In this document: one piece after another, positions 34,501-48,500 of the stretch
Numbering within the stretch: the stretch's first letter is position 1
Layout of the letters: each line of letters begins with the position of its first letter
DNA from: Neodiprion pinetum
Lineage: Eukaryota > Arthropoda > Insecta > Hymenoptera > Diprionidae
Length of the DNA: 64,000 nucleotides
Reading direction: 5' to 3'
NCBI RefSeq assembly: GCF_021155775.2
Contig: NC_060235.2
Location: forward strand, 32,652,607-32,716,606
The notes under the pieces: generated by a model
Seen by the model: the letters and a program-made list of their open reading frames with translations, nothing else
Told to the model about the DNA's origin: nothing
The model's database searches: none
Translations under genes and position numbers: made by a program

Positions 34501-37500
34501 TGGACTGCATATTATACTCCTTAACTTATACACCTTTTTTCCCATATTGATCGATGCAACTTCACAATTAAGCCTCGTACGTCTGAATCGTGAAAAACGG
34601 ATAACATTCTATTTACTCACCTTGCATTGGCAAATTTTTTCATTCCACCGGTTGAAAATGACTTCAACTTAGGGAAAAATTAGGTCACAGAGGTCGCCGA
34701 AAACAAAGCGAATCAGTATTGCAGAACAGTCGGAGGCAGAGCTTTGCGGGATTTGACTGGGTTCATGCGAAATCCATTGTAGGAATGGGTATCAGGATGG
34801 ATTGCGGCCCGCATGCGTAACTTGTCTGTGTCAATCGGCAAACGAACCGCTAGACGGATCTGAATCATTAATGAATATCATTGTCTAGTCTGCGGTGTAA
34901 CGGACGCCTGTCGACAGGTCGAAATTGTTCTGTCTACGACATATACACGAGATATCCGATCACCGTTTCACCTAATCCTCACATTTCACGGGAATCCACT
35001 CTGAATTAAGATCCCATTCTTGTATAGAGATGTATATATATGTAGGTACCAGCGCTTTTGCGACGCCCTTTTCGCCGTACGCGTTAAGCATCGTTAACGT
35101 CCTCGGATGAAGGGGGAGAGTTACTTTATATTAATCGATTCCAGACCTGCTTGGATACCAGGGGATCATATTCTACTAATCTCAACTTGGGCATTTCTGG
35201 GAAGCGTTGGTTTTTCATCCATAAAGTCAATCATGCCCACCAACGCCTTCTAATTTATTATTTAAAACAACTTCAAATTTCTATATTATTATCGACTCTT
35301 TCTAATGTATAGCTCAATGCGAGCGATATGACGAAGAAGTTGATCCTCAACATTACGCTAGGCAAGCTTCACGAAATATCGAGTCAAGTTGAAATTTTCT
35401 CAAACTATAAGTATACATAGATCGTTTCAATAATTCGACACTATACCCGCTACACCCAGACCATGTTCTTTATAAACTTCATTTTTAAATATTTTACGCT
35501 TATTGCAGCTATGTACAAATCCGAGGAAAATTTTTCTTCCTTTCTTTCAAATTTTTCTGCACCGTAACTTTGATGTTTTATTGGTTTTACGTTGGAACAG
35601 ATTTCAAGAGTCGTACAAGGTACCGGCTAATTTTTCTTCTGGTTTATTGACCGCTTGCAATTACGACGACCGAGCGAGCGTATTTTTGCAGATTAAGCAG
35701 GCGATTCGTTTGATCAGAAAATTAACCGAAGTCAAGCTACTTGACATAAACTTCGATCAAGCCTGTCAGCTCAAGCCCTAGAAGCTGATTACAATACATT
35801 TTCAACTGGGATTCATTACAAGATTTAGATTTGTGTAACCTATATGAAATCGTACAACATGCGAAACAGGAATCACCGTACACTTGGACAAGATATGCGA
35901 AATAAAATGAAATTGTAACTTTCAAAATTCAAACCGGTAACGAGCTTTATGTATCTCAAGTTACTGTAGCTTTGAATTATTGTCGTAAAATATTTCGCAA
36001 TCTTTATTTTCTTCAAAAGCGAACCAAGTCCATCCATATCGGTGTTTCGACGCGAAACACAAGATCAGATTTTTTTCTTCAACTTCAGTCATTGTCTCTG
36101 CATCTTGTGAACAGTCTTAGCATTCATGAACAGACGGTCCACTATTTTCGGACCGACGAGTGATAAGGATGTGTAGAAAATAGGTTTGTTTGTTGCTTGA
36201 TCAGCCGTCGGTCGTTATGGATTGAACTCGAAGTCAAATAGTAATGTAAAATATCGGAAAGTTTAGTAGAAGTTCCCTTGGCCTGGTTTATCTAGTTCTA
36301 GTTCGTCGAAAAGCAAAGTCCGTAATTTACCTACATGCTACTCCTAAGTGGAAAAAAAAAAAAAAAAATAAAACAAAATGAACAAGTTGCCGTAGAGTGT
36401 TTTTGTCGCTGTCGACAACGGAGTCTATAAATTTATATTATGTTTTATTTCATTATTCCGTTCTTACATAATTGGGATAAATCTCAGGGAAAGGCGACGG
36501 TGTTGCAAAAGGGCTTAATCACTCGTGAAAAAGTTTTTCTAAGCATCCACTCACGAGGTAATGTAGTTAAAAGGCTGAATCGGAAACCTTGTTGGACGAA
36601 CTCCTTCCGGTTGATCGATTAGAGCATCGAATGAAACACGCTTCTCGTGTACGCGATCAATCTTCTCTCCAAGAGATTGTCATCGGTGAAAATTTCTCTT
36701 TATCGTTGAATCCTGATCGAGTTAATGGCTTACGTTGTATAAAACGCCGCGGTATTTATGCGCGAGATAATTTGCAATTTCGAAGGCGGGACGTCGTCGC
36801 GACGCGACGCAACGTAGGCACTTTCTTCTCGCCGGCTTTCATCAATCCGGAGTCACTTACACTTTGTTTTTAAGCTAGAGACTATATCAGTCTCGGTTCA
36901 CCCCTTCACGAAAACGAGCTTAAAGTAAACTTTGCAAAGTTTTCGTCGACCCTGAAGTAGATACAACTTACAGATCTACCAGCTACATCACGTGGTGCAT
37001 GTTAATATTTTCGATTGAATATGGTTTCTGATTTTCTACATCAACTGATATGTGGTGTCGAAAATTCTAATCGAAAATACGATTGAACGTACGAGTTCGA
37101 TGAAAAAGAAGAATTTTGCGAGTGGGGCATGTCGTTAATCCCAGACCGGATTCTACGTATAATGCGTAAGTTGAATTTTATTATTCGATGACGTCACCAG
37201 CTCTTGTGCTTTCAATCCATTTTCGGTCGTGTACATGCAGATAACGATTTTCCCAGCAGCAGCTGCCATATGAAATTATAGTCAGGATCGTGAATTTTTT
37301 ATTTTTCATTTTTTATTTTTTCACAGTGTACGTGTGCCCGGGAATAGAATTAGTGCGATACCGGAGTGCGTGCTCTCGCATCCATTATACGTTCGAATTT
37401 GGCCACCGAACTAAATCCGGCACTAATATTTAATACCTATGTACCTCTATTTACGGGAAACCCACTCGATTCGACCGACAGCGTAGATTATCCTGCACCC

Positions 37501-40500
37501 TGCAGAAATACGAGTACCTATCTACCTTTCGGATTACGTTAAATATCCCAATAGTAGGAACAGAAAGTGCAGAGAATGAAATTGAAAACGTTAGGGATAA
37601 CGATGTTCAAGCCAGAGCCGGAAGTATTTCGATCACGTCATGTACTTTTAGCTGCCACCGATATTTCGCTCGTTGTCTAGAGTTTCACATATACCACTGA
37701 TTTCGAAACTTGCGAAGAACGAGAGTGAGATTTTTTTCGAAAGATTATAAACGTATTCCAATTGAAAAGAAAATTATTAACGCAGAGACATTGATATTTT
37801 TCCAATCCTTCAGTCATGAATTTGTAGATCTAGCCAGAAGATTTCATATACCACACTTAAAATCTGGTTGCAAAGTTAGCAAAGTCTTTTGCTGGACTTG
37901 GAACATATTTTCTAATTAATGCAGCAACGGAATTTTGTCGTTCATATACGTATACAATTATAGGTATAGCAATTTCAATTTTTATATTTTGTGAAAAACC
38001 GTCATGTATGTTGGTAAAAAGTATTGGAAAATTTTTATTTATTGAACAAATAAACGGCCAGCCAAAAGGCACAGTCAGCGGAGAGTAAAATAATAACTGT
38101 ACAGCGTGCAGTGAACGAAGTTCAATTCTTTAATAGGATTCGTGACCCATCACAAACACTGCAGATAGTGCAAAAGTACAAATAACTCGCGTTTTAATTG
38201 AACGCCCGCAATTACATGTTTTTCAATACTTTTATTTTTGCCAGTTTCAGTGATATGTACATTTTTGTTTTTCGACACTGCGTGGGGTTATTTTTTTTAT
38301 TGTCACCCCTTTTTCGGACGATTTTATCCCGCGACGGCCACGTATAAAAGCCAATCAAGTGCCGTTGCCGACGAAAACGCGGATGCGTCGTGTACTCGTA
38401 TTATGAATGCAAAAATAAAAGTGAAATGAAATCGAATTTCACCCCGGAATTGAATTATGTATCGGTGAAGTGTTTCGGGTGATAACGAATGCACCTATAA
38501 TAAGAATATTATCACCAGCTTCTTCCGCAGAATTTCACGTTTATATAGCAAAGCGTCTGTTTTTCGTCGTAATAATTTTCGAACAATTTTAGTTATAATC
38601 TGCACCTACGAAAGCCGCTGTGTACGTTATATTTACTCTTGTAAACTGAGAATCTCGCGGGAGGTTATATTGCAGAGAAATCAGCGGCGTTGTTTTCTTT
38701 ATCGGAAGAGAGGTACGGAAAGTAAAGGAAGGAAAGAAAGAAAAAAAATAAATAAATAAACAAAGACACCAACTGTTGCCGCGTTTCAAGTAGCTGAAAA
38801 AACAATCCGTATCCGAGGCATCGGTTCCATGTTTGTTTTTCATTTCCGATTCTCCATTCTCGCTATTCTTCAAGCTTCTATTCGCCGCGGTTTGTGAGAC
38901 GGGGCTACCGTTGATCCTTACTACTTGACGATTCTCAGGCAGTGACTGCAGCTGTGGGCGAGTCCAGTCACTTTGTTTACCTCACCGACTGCTAACAACT
39001 CGGAAACTTCGATATTACAGAACAATTCAAGTTCTTCGCATTAAAGCATGTATACACGTTTACAGTTATAATGTGTATACGTATTCATGACGTGACGCGC
39101 GAGGTGTGAACTAATTAATGCTTGAGAAAGTTTAAATTATCTCGACGAGAAGAGTTACTTGGAATCTCGAGTTACCTATGCGGGATGTATTTCCTCTTCG
39201 TTTTCAGTTTTTAATGCATTAATTATAGACTGCAGTCCGGCGAATAATAATTCGAATTATTACATTGAAACTTAAAATCATTTCTGTGCAAATTCTACCC
39301 GATCGGGTATAAGCAGTACAAAAATATACGTATGGAAGGCATGTTTAAATATCAACTCATTATACGCGAGCGGATTTTTCTCGCATACTATCCTCGCCTT
39401 CACTATCGTATGGTAAAAAAATTATTACGATACAATTTACAGGCAGGTATAATGTATTATAGCTGCATCGATCTGTACATTTGTATACATATACATATCT
39501 ATATACGTTAAGCTTTAATCCGGGTGAACGCTGTAACATGATGTATATATGCTATATATTTCACGTACAATCTTGTACGTATCGCCGGGCCGTTCCTGCT
39601 GCAAGCGCTGATCTATCCTACACGGATTTTATAGGTTGCTTTCCGTTGAAATTGGCTGACTTATGAACAGAATTTGCATAACGCGAATCTTCGCGATATT
39701 CTAAAGACGGCGCATATATACTACACACATACACATCGGGCTCCTCGAGAGGTGAGAGGCGATGTTTTGTTCACGAGCACCGAGCAACACGACCCGTGAT
39801 TGCTGCTGAGTCGGTCGTTATTTATTTAAATTACATGCAGAAAAGCACGCCGCAGGGTCAAGTCCCGGGATTCTTTTATTCTGTTCGCTAAACGCCGAGG
39901 AACGTCCCGCTCTTAACAAACGTCGCAAATGCATGCTAAAACGTTGTGTTTATATTCGCAATTTTATATACTTCTAAGGGGGTGAAAATCCCAATTCAGG
40001 CGTGATGAAAAAAAAGTCAAACTCGAACAGGCAACGTCGTGCTCAATAAGGGGTTTCCAGTTCTACCGACGTCTGAATAGGCACTTGGAAATTCTCGATT
40101 CAGCTTCCATGAACGCGTAATATGTATATAATGAATACCCAACCGATCCTCAAACGATCGTTAAGCTGATTTGTCGCCATTTCAACTCGACCGCGAGTCA
40201 ACGATGTCCAATAATTTTTCGTCTAATTCGAACCATGCAATAAATAAATTTCGTATAATCATTAAACGTAGATATAGGTAGGTGCACACGTTGATCCTGC
40301 AATTGCGAGCGCGTGAGACTTTAGAAGTATAGAAGCCGCCTCACAACGTCAGATCCGAAGCGAGGTCCACGATTACGTGTCGCGTAACCATGGGACGATC
40401 AGCGTGCGAGTGCATGTGTATGGGGGCAGCTTCGGGTATGGTGGTTATATGGGGTATAAATGAAATCTGCTTAAATAGCTAGTTAAGCTGGAAGCGAAAT

Positions 40501-42043
40501 CGACTGTTATATAAGCACCACTGGTAACTAATGCAAGCAATAACGTCGGTTTAAGCATAACCTAATGACTGTAACTATAACTGGGATTAGCCGTTAACTT
40601 GGCAGTAAACGTTTCCCCAGGGTCTCCTCGTTGACTGTACCCTTTTCCCCCTGCCCCGCCACCACCCCCCCAGCCACCCGTTATACTCGTATCGAGCACC
40701 ATGTGCACACCCAAGTGTACGTGTAGTAAGGTATCCGTCCGGTATAGATGGCACGGTCGTTTGTGTGGGTGTCGCATACTCGTCTCACACTTACGTAACA
40801 TGCATGTTATTACACCTAGTTATATAATCCCTATACGTACGTAATAGGTATGGATTGTACGTATCTTATATGCATATGTAATATGTATGCATATGTATAG
40901 GTATTGTCTAACATTCAGTGCAATGAGCAGGTGTAAGTACGCAATAATTCCAAGGAGGAAGATTTCAAATTGCTCGCTAAATGTAGCGGTGATGATATTT
41001 TAGAAATTATTTTCTGTTTGACGGTACTCGGTTATCATCTCTCCGGCACTCTTGTCGATTTTTCGAATCTGACTGGACTTCTCGGTTTAAATCATGGAAC
41101 TCATAGTTTAACCCCCGAAGAAAAAACACCCCACGAGAATTTATATTTCCCGCCGCGAGAGAATTTACGTTTTCGACTCGACACACATCAATTTTTCACC
41201 ACTTCTTTGGAACTTACGCAAAAAGTTTTTTAGTCCAGGTGATTGTTAATTAAAAAACGAAGAAAATGCGACCCTGTAGGCTTACGATAAATTCGTCGCA
41301 AGAAACCGTCGACCGTCTATCCGCGTCTCCCGAATCACGTTGCATCATTTGCAACGAATACATCGAAGAGAAGAAACGGACGTATTATTCGACATGTCAT
41401 TCAAGGGAAGTGCGCAATATGACGTGTATATTTAAATTTAAATCGTGATAAAAAGAAATCGTGGAAAAAGGTAAACTACGGCTACATACGAAATGAAGCA
41501 CGTCGAATCCAAATCTCGCACAGCAGGATCTTTTTCCATTAAACGAGCACTCTTCTCTATCTATCGTACAAGGATATTCGCATATTACAACGACAAGAGA
41601 TACGTTACGCAAGCTAAGACTATGAGGTATACGTACCGTCGGTTATCGTAATACCTTCGCGTTGTAAAAAGATGGGAAAATGCATCGTATAATACATTTA
41701 TACACCTATATATAAATATCCGTGCAAACGGCAGTAGAAAGTATCAATCTACTCTTCCGCACGTGTCTCGAGCGTTGCTGCAGTTCACCGTAACAAGTTT
41801 CCGTTGTTGCGTTTATTCTACAACCGAAGTATACGTATACTTATGACTTCAGGCATGTGTATACAATTTATGCACCTACTACGATTCCACGGTTAAGTAA
41901 TTTTCCGCGTTTCATCTGCGAGGAGAATTATTTTTCTTTTCTTATCTGCTGCACCGACGCGTCGAGGGCGACTCTCTCGCATTAATCCAACCCGATCTTC
42001 ATACTGCCGTTGCTGCATGGTCCTGACGAAGGAATTGTACTTA

Positions 42044-42061
42044 TAATTAGCAAACTAATTA
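42044..42061. promoter_or_regulatory. inverted TAATTAG pair (homeodomain-type)
   Basis: TAATTAG and CTAATTA separated by CAAA give two homeodomain ATTA cores facing each other. A GTAC lies a few bases outside each arm. A binding role is inferred only. Confidence 0.25.
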
Positions 42062-43581
42062 GGTACGCCGACGCCGTCGCCGCAGGGAATTGGCATAACC
42101 CACTTCCAAGGACAGTCACCACTAGACTACTGATCCCGCGGCAACGTCGTCGTCAGTCCCGAGGATCGGCGCATCCCCTTCGCCGCCCCCGAATCCTCTC
42201 CGCCGCCATCGCCCACTCGACAGTAATATAGCCACGTTCATAGGTTATATATTATGCATGTAGGTGAGGCGACGCGCTTCGTATTCATATCTCGACGTCA
42301 GGCTATATGACGTCATAAACTAGGTAATCCACTCCCATCTCCCTTCCCATCATCCCAACCTTCGGTTCCCTTTCACTATTCCTGACCCTACTTTTGTCTA
42401 GATACGTTTTCTCTGCCGAGTTGCGTAATTGTGTTTTATTCGTCTCATACAACATCTATAGTTTCGTCCTCCGATTAATAGAATGCAAAGTCGATTTGTC
42501 TGTAAAGTCCCTGTAGGGTTCTGAACAATAGAAAAGGAAATATGTCGCAACCTATATCTAAATGTTATTCAAGTTGTATATATATAACTGTAGATATTTT
42601 TTTGTTAGTCGGACGAAACCTTATTGCAGCTATTATAAGCCATTTTTCCTATATTCAACGCACATTAATATGTGCACATCGTGTGACGTTCTTCGTGTGA
42701 TATATCCTGCCTTGTGTGTGCAATAAGATTGTTCATTTTATATAAATTCACATTCAAGTGGAGGATTTTTATCGACAAGCCAACGTGCTGAAATACGGAG
42801 TGATTGCAGTCTCTCTCATACATGTACATAAATTGCTCCGGTTCTTAGATAAGAATAGCTTGAACCGAATGCCAGTACTACAGGCGCTATAGTCATTCGG
42901 GGTAATGTTCTTTCATTAGCGAAAAAAAGAGAGAGACAAAATTACGCTACCTACAATAAATGAGTAACTGAAATATCGTGAGGCTAAAATCACGCGTGGT
43001 AGAAACACATATTGAAAAAAGCTGCCCTCATCACGTTCGCGTACTCCTTCATTTTAATGGAGCAATTTATCACTAATAAATACTCGTACGCTTCTGAATA
43101 AAGTGCTCGTGTCCTCGGAGCCTCGTCAACTTGTAGGGCATTCACACGTATATAATGTAAGTGCGTGTATGTGCGTATGCACGAATTCAAATTGAAAGGG
43201 TTCATATCTCGGCTCTGTGAGGAGGAATGGCAGAAATTTGCATTGACCGCAACAGCTGGTGCCGTTTAACCTAGCTCGTATATGTAGCTCGTTCCTTTTT
43301 ATCAGTCAGAAAAAGCCCCGTATCAAAAGGCAGGCCCTTGTGTAAGTCGACACATTGAAAACATCGCCGCAACACTTCGCCCGACCGATTAAGCTCCATA
43401 AAATCGCATACTGTCCGACCCGCAATATTCCGCAAACGTTGCATGGTGCTAAATCATGGCCGTGACGAAATCTCACCCCGTAGATTTACTTCTATTTCTT
43501 ACTTACGTATGAGTCAAACTAAAATTCATTTAATCACGTCCAATATTATATATGTCACGTTTCATTGACATTACCAATATC

Positions 43582-43879
43582 TTTGTGAAAGATTAGTGAC
43601 CAGGAGGTAGTTTGAAGAATGAAGAAGGTCTAGTCGAAATCCGGTCAGGTATATAAATATGTTTAATTGTTGGACAAACGAACATGTTCGCTTTTGCGAC
43701 GTCACTTCCGTCCAAAATGCCGAACTAACAACACCTAAGCAGGCACAGGTCGTCAAATTTTCCTGATGATGGTCGGCGGGGCCCGGCCGAAACGTCGCAA
43801 ACGCGAACATGTTCGTTTGCCCAACAATTAAACATATTTATATACCTGACCGGATTTCGACTAAACCTTCTTCATTCTT
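43582..43879. mobile_element. non-autonomous Penelope-like element with 13-bp TSD
   Basis: The insert is flanked by exact 13-bp duplications CATTACCAATATC (43569-43581 and 43880-43892). Inside, arms 43614-43702 and 43792-43880 are inverted repeats with 3 mismatches in 89. The right arm is directly preceded by a hammerhead-like core (43763-43796). Inverted terminal-type repeats, a variable-length target duplication and a hammerhead motif with a minimal stem III are the known hallmarks of Penelope-like retroelement terminal repeats. There is no reverse transcriptase frame, so the copy is non-autonomous or heavily truncated. The near-identity of the arms suggests a fairly recent insertion or a hairpin-conserved structure. 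Confidence 0.7.
43763..43796 (+). ncRNA. hammerhead ribozyme-like core (PLE type)
   Basis: The conserved boxes appear in order: CTGATGA (43763-43769), a 6-bp stem II (GGTCGG 43771-43776 with CCGGCC 43783-43788, one G-U pair, 6-nt loop), then GAAAC (43789-43793) and GTC (43794-43796). The immediate GAAACGTC junction is the minimal stem III known from Penelope-like and retrozyme hammerheads. Flanks can pair as a short stem I (G-C, then three A-U after a mismatch). One extra T (43770) between CTGATGA and stem II departs from the canonical core and could lower activity. Confidence 0.55.
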
Positions 43880-45157
43880 CATTACCAATATCCTAATGCA
43901 TGTACAGGATCACTCCTGACATGATACACCTTAAATTTATGTTCTTTATTCTCACATTGTGTAATTCATTTTGGTTATTTCTCCTGAAAACAAAGTAAAA
44001 AGAAAAGAAAATACGCGCAGTCAGTCGCATAATGCTTCGTCGGTAGCAGGTAAACGCGGAGCGAAAATGATTATAGGACTTTTATTTCTACCCCTCGTAC
44101 CGTCTGCCGGAAGGAGTTCTAGACGTAAAACGCGCGACACGATAATCGGCTCATTTTGTCTCGTAAGAGTTTTGAGCTGTTCAATCGTATAAACGGTAGC
44201 AAAAGTTCGCCCGAGGATAAAGTTGTGAAAAAACGTTTCATCTCCAATTATTACAGAATTCACCAATGCTACATCGCTTCGATACTTTGAATGGCTGCAG
44301 CGATCAGTTTTATTCTCCTTGCGTGACAGCCGCTACGAATCTCGATCTTTGTGCTTTCTCTACACCTTCTACCGCCTGCAGGTACAAGTGCGGACGGAGC
44401 TGCGAGCTGACTGAAGAAAACTGGCAAAGGTGCATAAAATCGCGTTCCGTTCGCGTCTACACCTGCTATACGCACTCTTTTGCGTCAAGACGCGGAAACC
44501 CTTTCTCTCCTCGGGAAGAGGCAGAGGGTGTAGAAGCCCCTCGAACGAGCGAGACCGAGTGAAAACGCTTTGGCAGGTCGTACATCATCAAGTGAAGGCT
44601 GCTTTCGGTGCGCACACAGGTGTGCAGCCGTCTCCTTCTACCGCGAGTGTCTTTTCCTCGCACGCTGCAGCTGCGCCGCGGCGCCCGTCGCTGTTGTACA
44701 GTAGTATAGGTAGGTAAGCTACGTGGGTATGCCGTCGAAAGAGAAGTGCTGATTCTGCCGATAGGACGAGAGGAGGGTAGGTCCAGGTTGTCCTTTGCGT
44801 CTCGACGCCCGATTTACATCCCCCTTTGCCGTAACCGCCTACCTCACCCCCCAGCCTCCCCCGTAGGGCGTTGATCCACACTTCACTCACCCACGCAGAC
44901 GGCGGAATACACAGGGTGAAATCTTGGTGCAACGGGGACATCGAGCAAACGGTTTACCGTCTAAACGCCGACCCCTGCACGACTCGGCACGGCACAAAGC
45001 CCGGGGTTCAAGCTCTGCGGAGAGATTATTAGCAACGGTGGTGGTGAAATTTTTGAGCCGCGGTAACGATGACGCAGCCACTTAGTTACAGGTAACGGCT
45101 GGGTTTAATCTCCGACGACGGGATGCGGCTCATTAGACGCGATTAGTCTGCCTGCCA

Positions 45158-45177
45158 CCCCCCCCCCCCCCCCCCCC
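45158..45177. repeat. 20-nt poly(C) tract
   Basis: Twenty consecutive C residues followed by a CT-rich run to about 45220. The length may be inexact because of sequencing of homopolymers. The opposite strand could form a G-quadruplex. Confidence 0.9.
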
Positions 45178-45558
45178 TCTCTTCCTCCCTTCTCAATATA
45201 CCTCTCACTCTCCTCCTGGCGTCCACACTTACGTGCCATCAGGATTCAAGTGCCTTCCTCTGCCACACTCTGGTGTACGGCGTCGGCAACTTTTTCACAA
45301 TGAATGACGCTTTTGATAAATGTACAAACCACTCTCTCATCCCCTTCTGGGATCGGCAGAGATTTTTGCCAATTTTTATGAGCTCCGGTCGTAGACTGTA
45401 CGCTGTACCAATACAGACTACAGCGATTTCGAGATTATCACTCTTTCATTATGCACGTTCTGCACCCCGGCCGTAACTCGGAGGCATTGTACATAGGTAC
45501 CTACGTACGTACATACATACAAAGCTCTGTTACATAACTCGTCTACAATACAGCAACT

Positions 45559-45562
<4 letters not shown>

Positions 45563-45592
<30 letters not shown>
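45563..45592. repeat. (TA)n microsatellite
   Basis: An uninterrupted run of about 15 TA units in otherwise mixed sequence. Confidence 0.95.
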
Positions 45593-45597
<5 letters not shown>

Positions 45598-48500
45598 GCG
45601 AAGATTGCACGGAGAATCTGCGCACCCCGCGAGCTTTCAGAGCGCGGGCTAAATCTCTCAGGGCAGAAAATATTCCAAAAGGTGGAGAGTAAAAAGATGA
45701 AAAACGTCTTGTCGAATTTGCTGAGAAGATAACACGATCCAGTCTCACGGAGGACGAGGGTACATTTTAACGATTTTTCTGGGGGAATTAATGATTACTC
45801 GGCCCCACGGCCACGGCGTATTTCAGCCTCCTGCAGAGGCGCGAGAAACGCAAACTGCCTCGAGGCACGTCAGCTGCAGTTTGTGGTCATACAAACTTTG
45901 TAAACCGAACTCCGAGCTGTTTTGTAATTTATGCTGAAATATTTCTGTTCATAGAAAAAGTGAACGTGTAAGATATTCCTAAAAGTTATTGAACTATCGA
46001 GGGACCATCCATCCGTTGAAGTGAGTTTTACTTGAAAAATAAAAAAAAGTAAATCAACTTACATTTGTTTTATCGACACTATTTTTATCGAAACTTCAAC
46101 CTCCGATTTGAAGGGTTACGCTATTATTGACGAGTTTGGAATACGGGACGTTTCTCGGAATCTAAATCAACATAGTTTTACCAGTCCTTCAAGATACCGG
46201 GTGACAATCGAAAGGGTCGGAAATATACTGTGTGAAAATGGTACCTTTTATTGCACGCCCAACGTCGGAAGAGATATTCTGCACAAACTGTTATAGTGTG
46301 CCGTAAACATTTGTGTACAACGAAAACATTGGATGGCGGAAAGTTTATGGTGAAAATGAGTCGGGGTACTTCCGTGAACAACTCGTAGTCGTCGGTAAAT
46401 TAGTCAAAGTGGCTATGAGGAAGTAGCAAATGCTGGGCGAAGACAAAGGGGTTAAAGGTCGAGTCGACAGACTCACTATCTCCGCGTGTAACTTACGACA
46501 GTTTATACTCTCAGCAAATTTGCGCGAACCGACTTTTCTGCGAAAAGTCTACGCACGAAGCAGCACTTTTTCTAGGGGGAAACTCGAGCTCGGGAACGCT
46601 TCATCATTCATATCCGGGATCGAGCTTTTGGCGTTTCCGATTTCAGCCCGCGACGTTAGCTTCGTCACTAGATTCAGGGGACGCTGTTTGAGTTTCGAGC
46701 TTGGCGAAGGCTGCTCACGGCTTCGCGCGCTGGGCGAGTATGCGAAATTCCCGTCGCTTGTTCCTTGTCGTTCACCGTTTGTCGCCTGTCGCTCTCCCTC
46801 CCCCGTACGTACGTGGCGAACTCGAGAGTGCATCTGCCAGACATATTTGCTGTCGTTGGAGCGTGTCGCGACGGGCTCCCTCCAAAAAGATATGTGGAAC
46901 GAAATTTTTTCCTAGGTAAACCGTGCGCTGGTAGCTTATACCATTTGCTGAACTACCCATGGCAGATAGCATTGACGGGAGCTCGTAACTTACGGTATTT
47001 TGATGGATAACGATTGTGTGCAAATCACCGTTACGTTACCATTAACGAACCGATTGTCGTAAAAGGAGCACAAATAAGCAGCAAGTACATTGCAACATAT
47101 GATACCACATTTTGACTGAGATTATTGCGGAGTATAACGACACAAATTAGGAGCATGTTGAGTGCAAGACGTGAGATCGTACATACACTGTTGAAATTGC
47201 ATAACTTACTGCGTCATTGTTGTTAATTTGTGCCTTATTACTGCCAATCATCTCATTATGACAAAACTAACTACATTTGTGGAGGTAAAATTAGCTAATT
47301 TGCACGCAATTCGTGATGTCTTGCTTGACATTTGCATACAATTCATTACTCAGATTTCAGTCACTCCGATCATTCCGAATATATCAGATGATTGAATCCC
47401 TCAGGGACAAAACTTGGCTTCGTCGAATGTGGGCTTGAAATTATTGATCTCTAAAGTTAAAAACGCAGCTGTTTAATGTGAGGTACGTTTGGATATTGGC
47501 GGAATCTTGAATCTTTCATGAATTTTGTTCTTCCTAGCATCATTTTGACCCACAATCCACCCCAAGATTCAAATGATATTGTTAAGGATTGAACCACCTC
47601 AGCACGAGGATTCGGTTCGTTCGCGATACCGAATGAGAAATTGAGATTGTCAGTGAATTAATTTGATTTGTGATTAATGGAATATTTGGTAGAAGATTAA
47701 AACACCCGCTTTACACAATGACTTCTCAATTGTTCACCTCAAATACGGATTCCGAGATCTTCTTTATTCTTCCTCCCACCCTTCCTTCTTGAGTTATCGT
47801 TATTTACTTATTTGGCTAATTTCCGCTATGATTTATTCGAATGAAAACCAGACGGGTCATAATCGCATTCAGTTTGTTTCATCGTATCTCTTTCCTTACG
47901 CTTTTATCGACTAAACGTATGATGGAAGCGTTGGCAACGCCTTCGACGTCGATGACGTTGATAGTCGAACTGTGAATTTATCGTTTCCGGTATAGAACAA
48001 AATCTTGGCTACGTCTGGTAAACCAGTCGTGGCTAATTCAAAGGTCAGAAACAAGCAAACAGATGCGGCCGGTAGTCCCGTTGTTACAATCTTTCCCGAC
48101 CATCAGAGAGTCTCCATTATCTCGTGAAAGACGGCCAGTTAACGACCGCTAATGAAATTTTCGTAGTGATATTACGAGGAAAGTTTGGCCAACTATAATA
48201 GAAAAGATTTCGCCGCGGCGTTTTTCCTCTCCTTCCCCCGCTGAAAGCTGTATTTGAAACAGTCGAGTCACTGATAAAATTGGCTCTAATGTAAAATAAA
48301 ACGAACGCATACAATGCCAAGGGAACGTAATTTCGATATCCCACTTTACTCGTTCACCTCCGGCACATTGATGGCTGATTCTTTTCGCCGGGTATTTTAC
48401 TCGTTATTTCTCTCGGTGGGAATACTTTTACTGTAAATTCAACCGTGTGCTTTAACTCGACGCATCGGTTTCGTCGTCGGACAAGTTTCCTGGGCCAGGT

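Larger units (their letters stand above)
29109..43568. other. 14-kb gene-poor stretch
   Basis: No gene recognised. Long frames such as 29945-30433 (162 aa) and 33267-33593 (108 aa) have no domain, signal or codon bias that I trust. The 33.3-33.9 kb part is GC- and CpG-rich and ends at a strong plus-strand donor (GCAAAAG|GTACGT near 33882), so a promoter with a non-coding first exon is possible. A small hairpin lies at 31520-31557, an A tract near 36352, and an inverted TAATTAG pair at 42044-42061. Confidence 0.4.

Noticed and set aside
46430..46915. 161-aa plus-strand open frame
   Set aside because: Frames of this length are expected by chance in 50 kb of GC-rich six-frame sequence. It overlaps four other frames and shows no domain or convincing start.
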